Shown: one piece after another, positions 6,068 to 6,250 of the stretch | Position numbering within the stretch: the first letter of the stretch is position 1 | How the letters are laid out: each line of letters starts with the position of its first letter | Assembly: GCA_947259475.1 (NCBI GenBank) | Contig: CAMYLW010000102.1 | Location: forward strand, 1 to 6,250 | DNA: 6,250 bases | Direction: 5' to 3' | From: Thermodesulfobacteriota bacterium | Lineage (GTDB): Bacteria; Desulfobacterota; Syntrophobacteria; BM002 | Translations under genes and position numbers: made by a program | Notes under the pieces: generated by a model | What the model saw: the letters and a program-made list of their open reading frames with translations, nothing else | Databases searched by the model: none | Told to the model about the DNA's origin: nothing

Positions 6068-6250
6068 CTAGCCCGGATATTTCATGCATTGCTGTCACGA
6101 GACCACGAAGATGGGCTTGCCACCTGGCAACCGTCCCGCGTTACCGCGGGATTCCGAGGCGTACCTGAACGGTACGTCGCAGGGGCCGACACCCGAGGAC
6201 GCCAGGAAGGACGGCCATATCCGTGGTCGCAGCAAGTGATTCATGAAATA
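6068..6250 (-). mobile_element. MITE-like fold-back repeat, copy 2 (cut by window edge)
   Basis: This is the second member of the family seen at 1949-2134, in the opposite orientation. It begins CTAGCCCGGATATTTCATGC and reaches TGATTCATGAAATA at the window edge, where about ten more bases (a complement of the first end) would complete an element near 193 bp. Arms GAGACCACGA (6099 onward) and TCCGTGGTCGC near 6220-6231 are largely complementary. The centre has CGTACC (6160-6165) pairing with GGTACG (6171-6176). Unlike copy 1 it carries an extra perfect hairpin, CCCGCG-TTAC-CGCGGG (6135-6150). No ORF. The divergence between copies suggests independent insertions, not one duplication. Confidence 0.8.

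Overview
This is a bacterial window in which every convincing gene lies on the minus strand, so transcription runs from high to low coordinates. Its content is typical of a cell-surface glycan or glycolipid locus: two family-2 glycosyltransferase domains of the dolichol/polyprenyl-phosphate sugar synthase type, three class I SAM-dependent methyltransferase domains, and one polytopic GT-C-like membrane protein with a TPR tail. The gene families and the AGCCCGGAT-type palindromic repeats remind me of Desulfobacterota and related anaerobes. That taxonomic guess rests on recollection and is only moderately supported.

Layout in transcription order (right to left). 6068-6250 is most of a fold-back, MITE-like repeat that runs off the window edge. 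5872-6067 is a leader without a gene, holding an 11-bp imperfect hairpin and a weaker hairpin followed by a short T-run. 5113-5871 is a family-2 glycosyltransferase. 5034-5105 is a possible 23-codon leader ORF behind a strong Shine-Dalgarno sequence. 4262-5029 is a methyltransferase (possible upstream GTG start at 5089). 4115-4261 is a spacer with two interlocked 9-bp inverted repeats. 2210-4114 is a 634-residue TMTC-like membrane/TPR protein. 1949-2134 is a complete second copy of the repeat, with perfect 23-bp terminal inverted repeats and the opposite orientation. 482-1921 is a methyltransferase-glycosyltransferase fusion. 1-466 is the 5' part of a further methyltransferase cut by the window edge.

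How the genes may work together (inference): the two family-2 domains would move activated sugars onto a polyprenyl-phosphate or similar lipid carrier. The GT-C-like TMTC homologue would use such a lipid-linked sugar on the periplasmic side, with its TPR tail binding the acceptor or partners. The methyltransferases would methylate sugars or the lipid end. Spacing suggests two tight pairs, GT2 with methyltransferase and fusion with methyltransferase. The TPR gene lies between them behind a structured leader, and a mobile repeat separates it from the fusion gene.

I saw no tRNA, rRNA, CRISPR array, transposase or complete toxin or defence gene. The least ordinary signals are the paired inverted repeat copies bracketing three genes, the interlocked inverted repeats before the TPR gene, the two-frame start region of the 4262 methyltransferase, and a His-Pro-Asp in place of the DXD motif in the 5113 glycosyltransferase.
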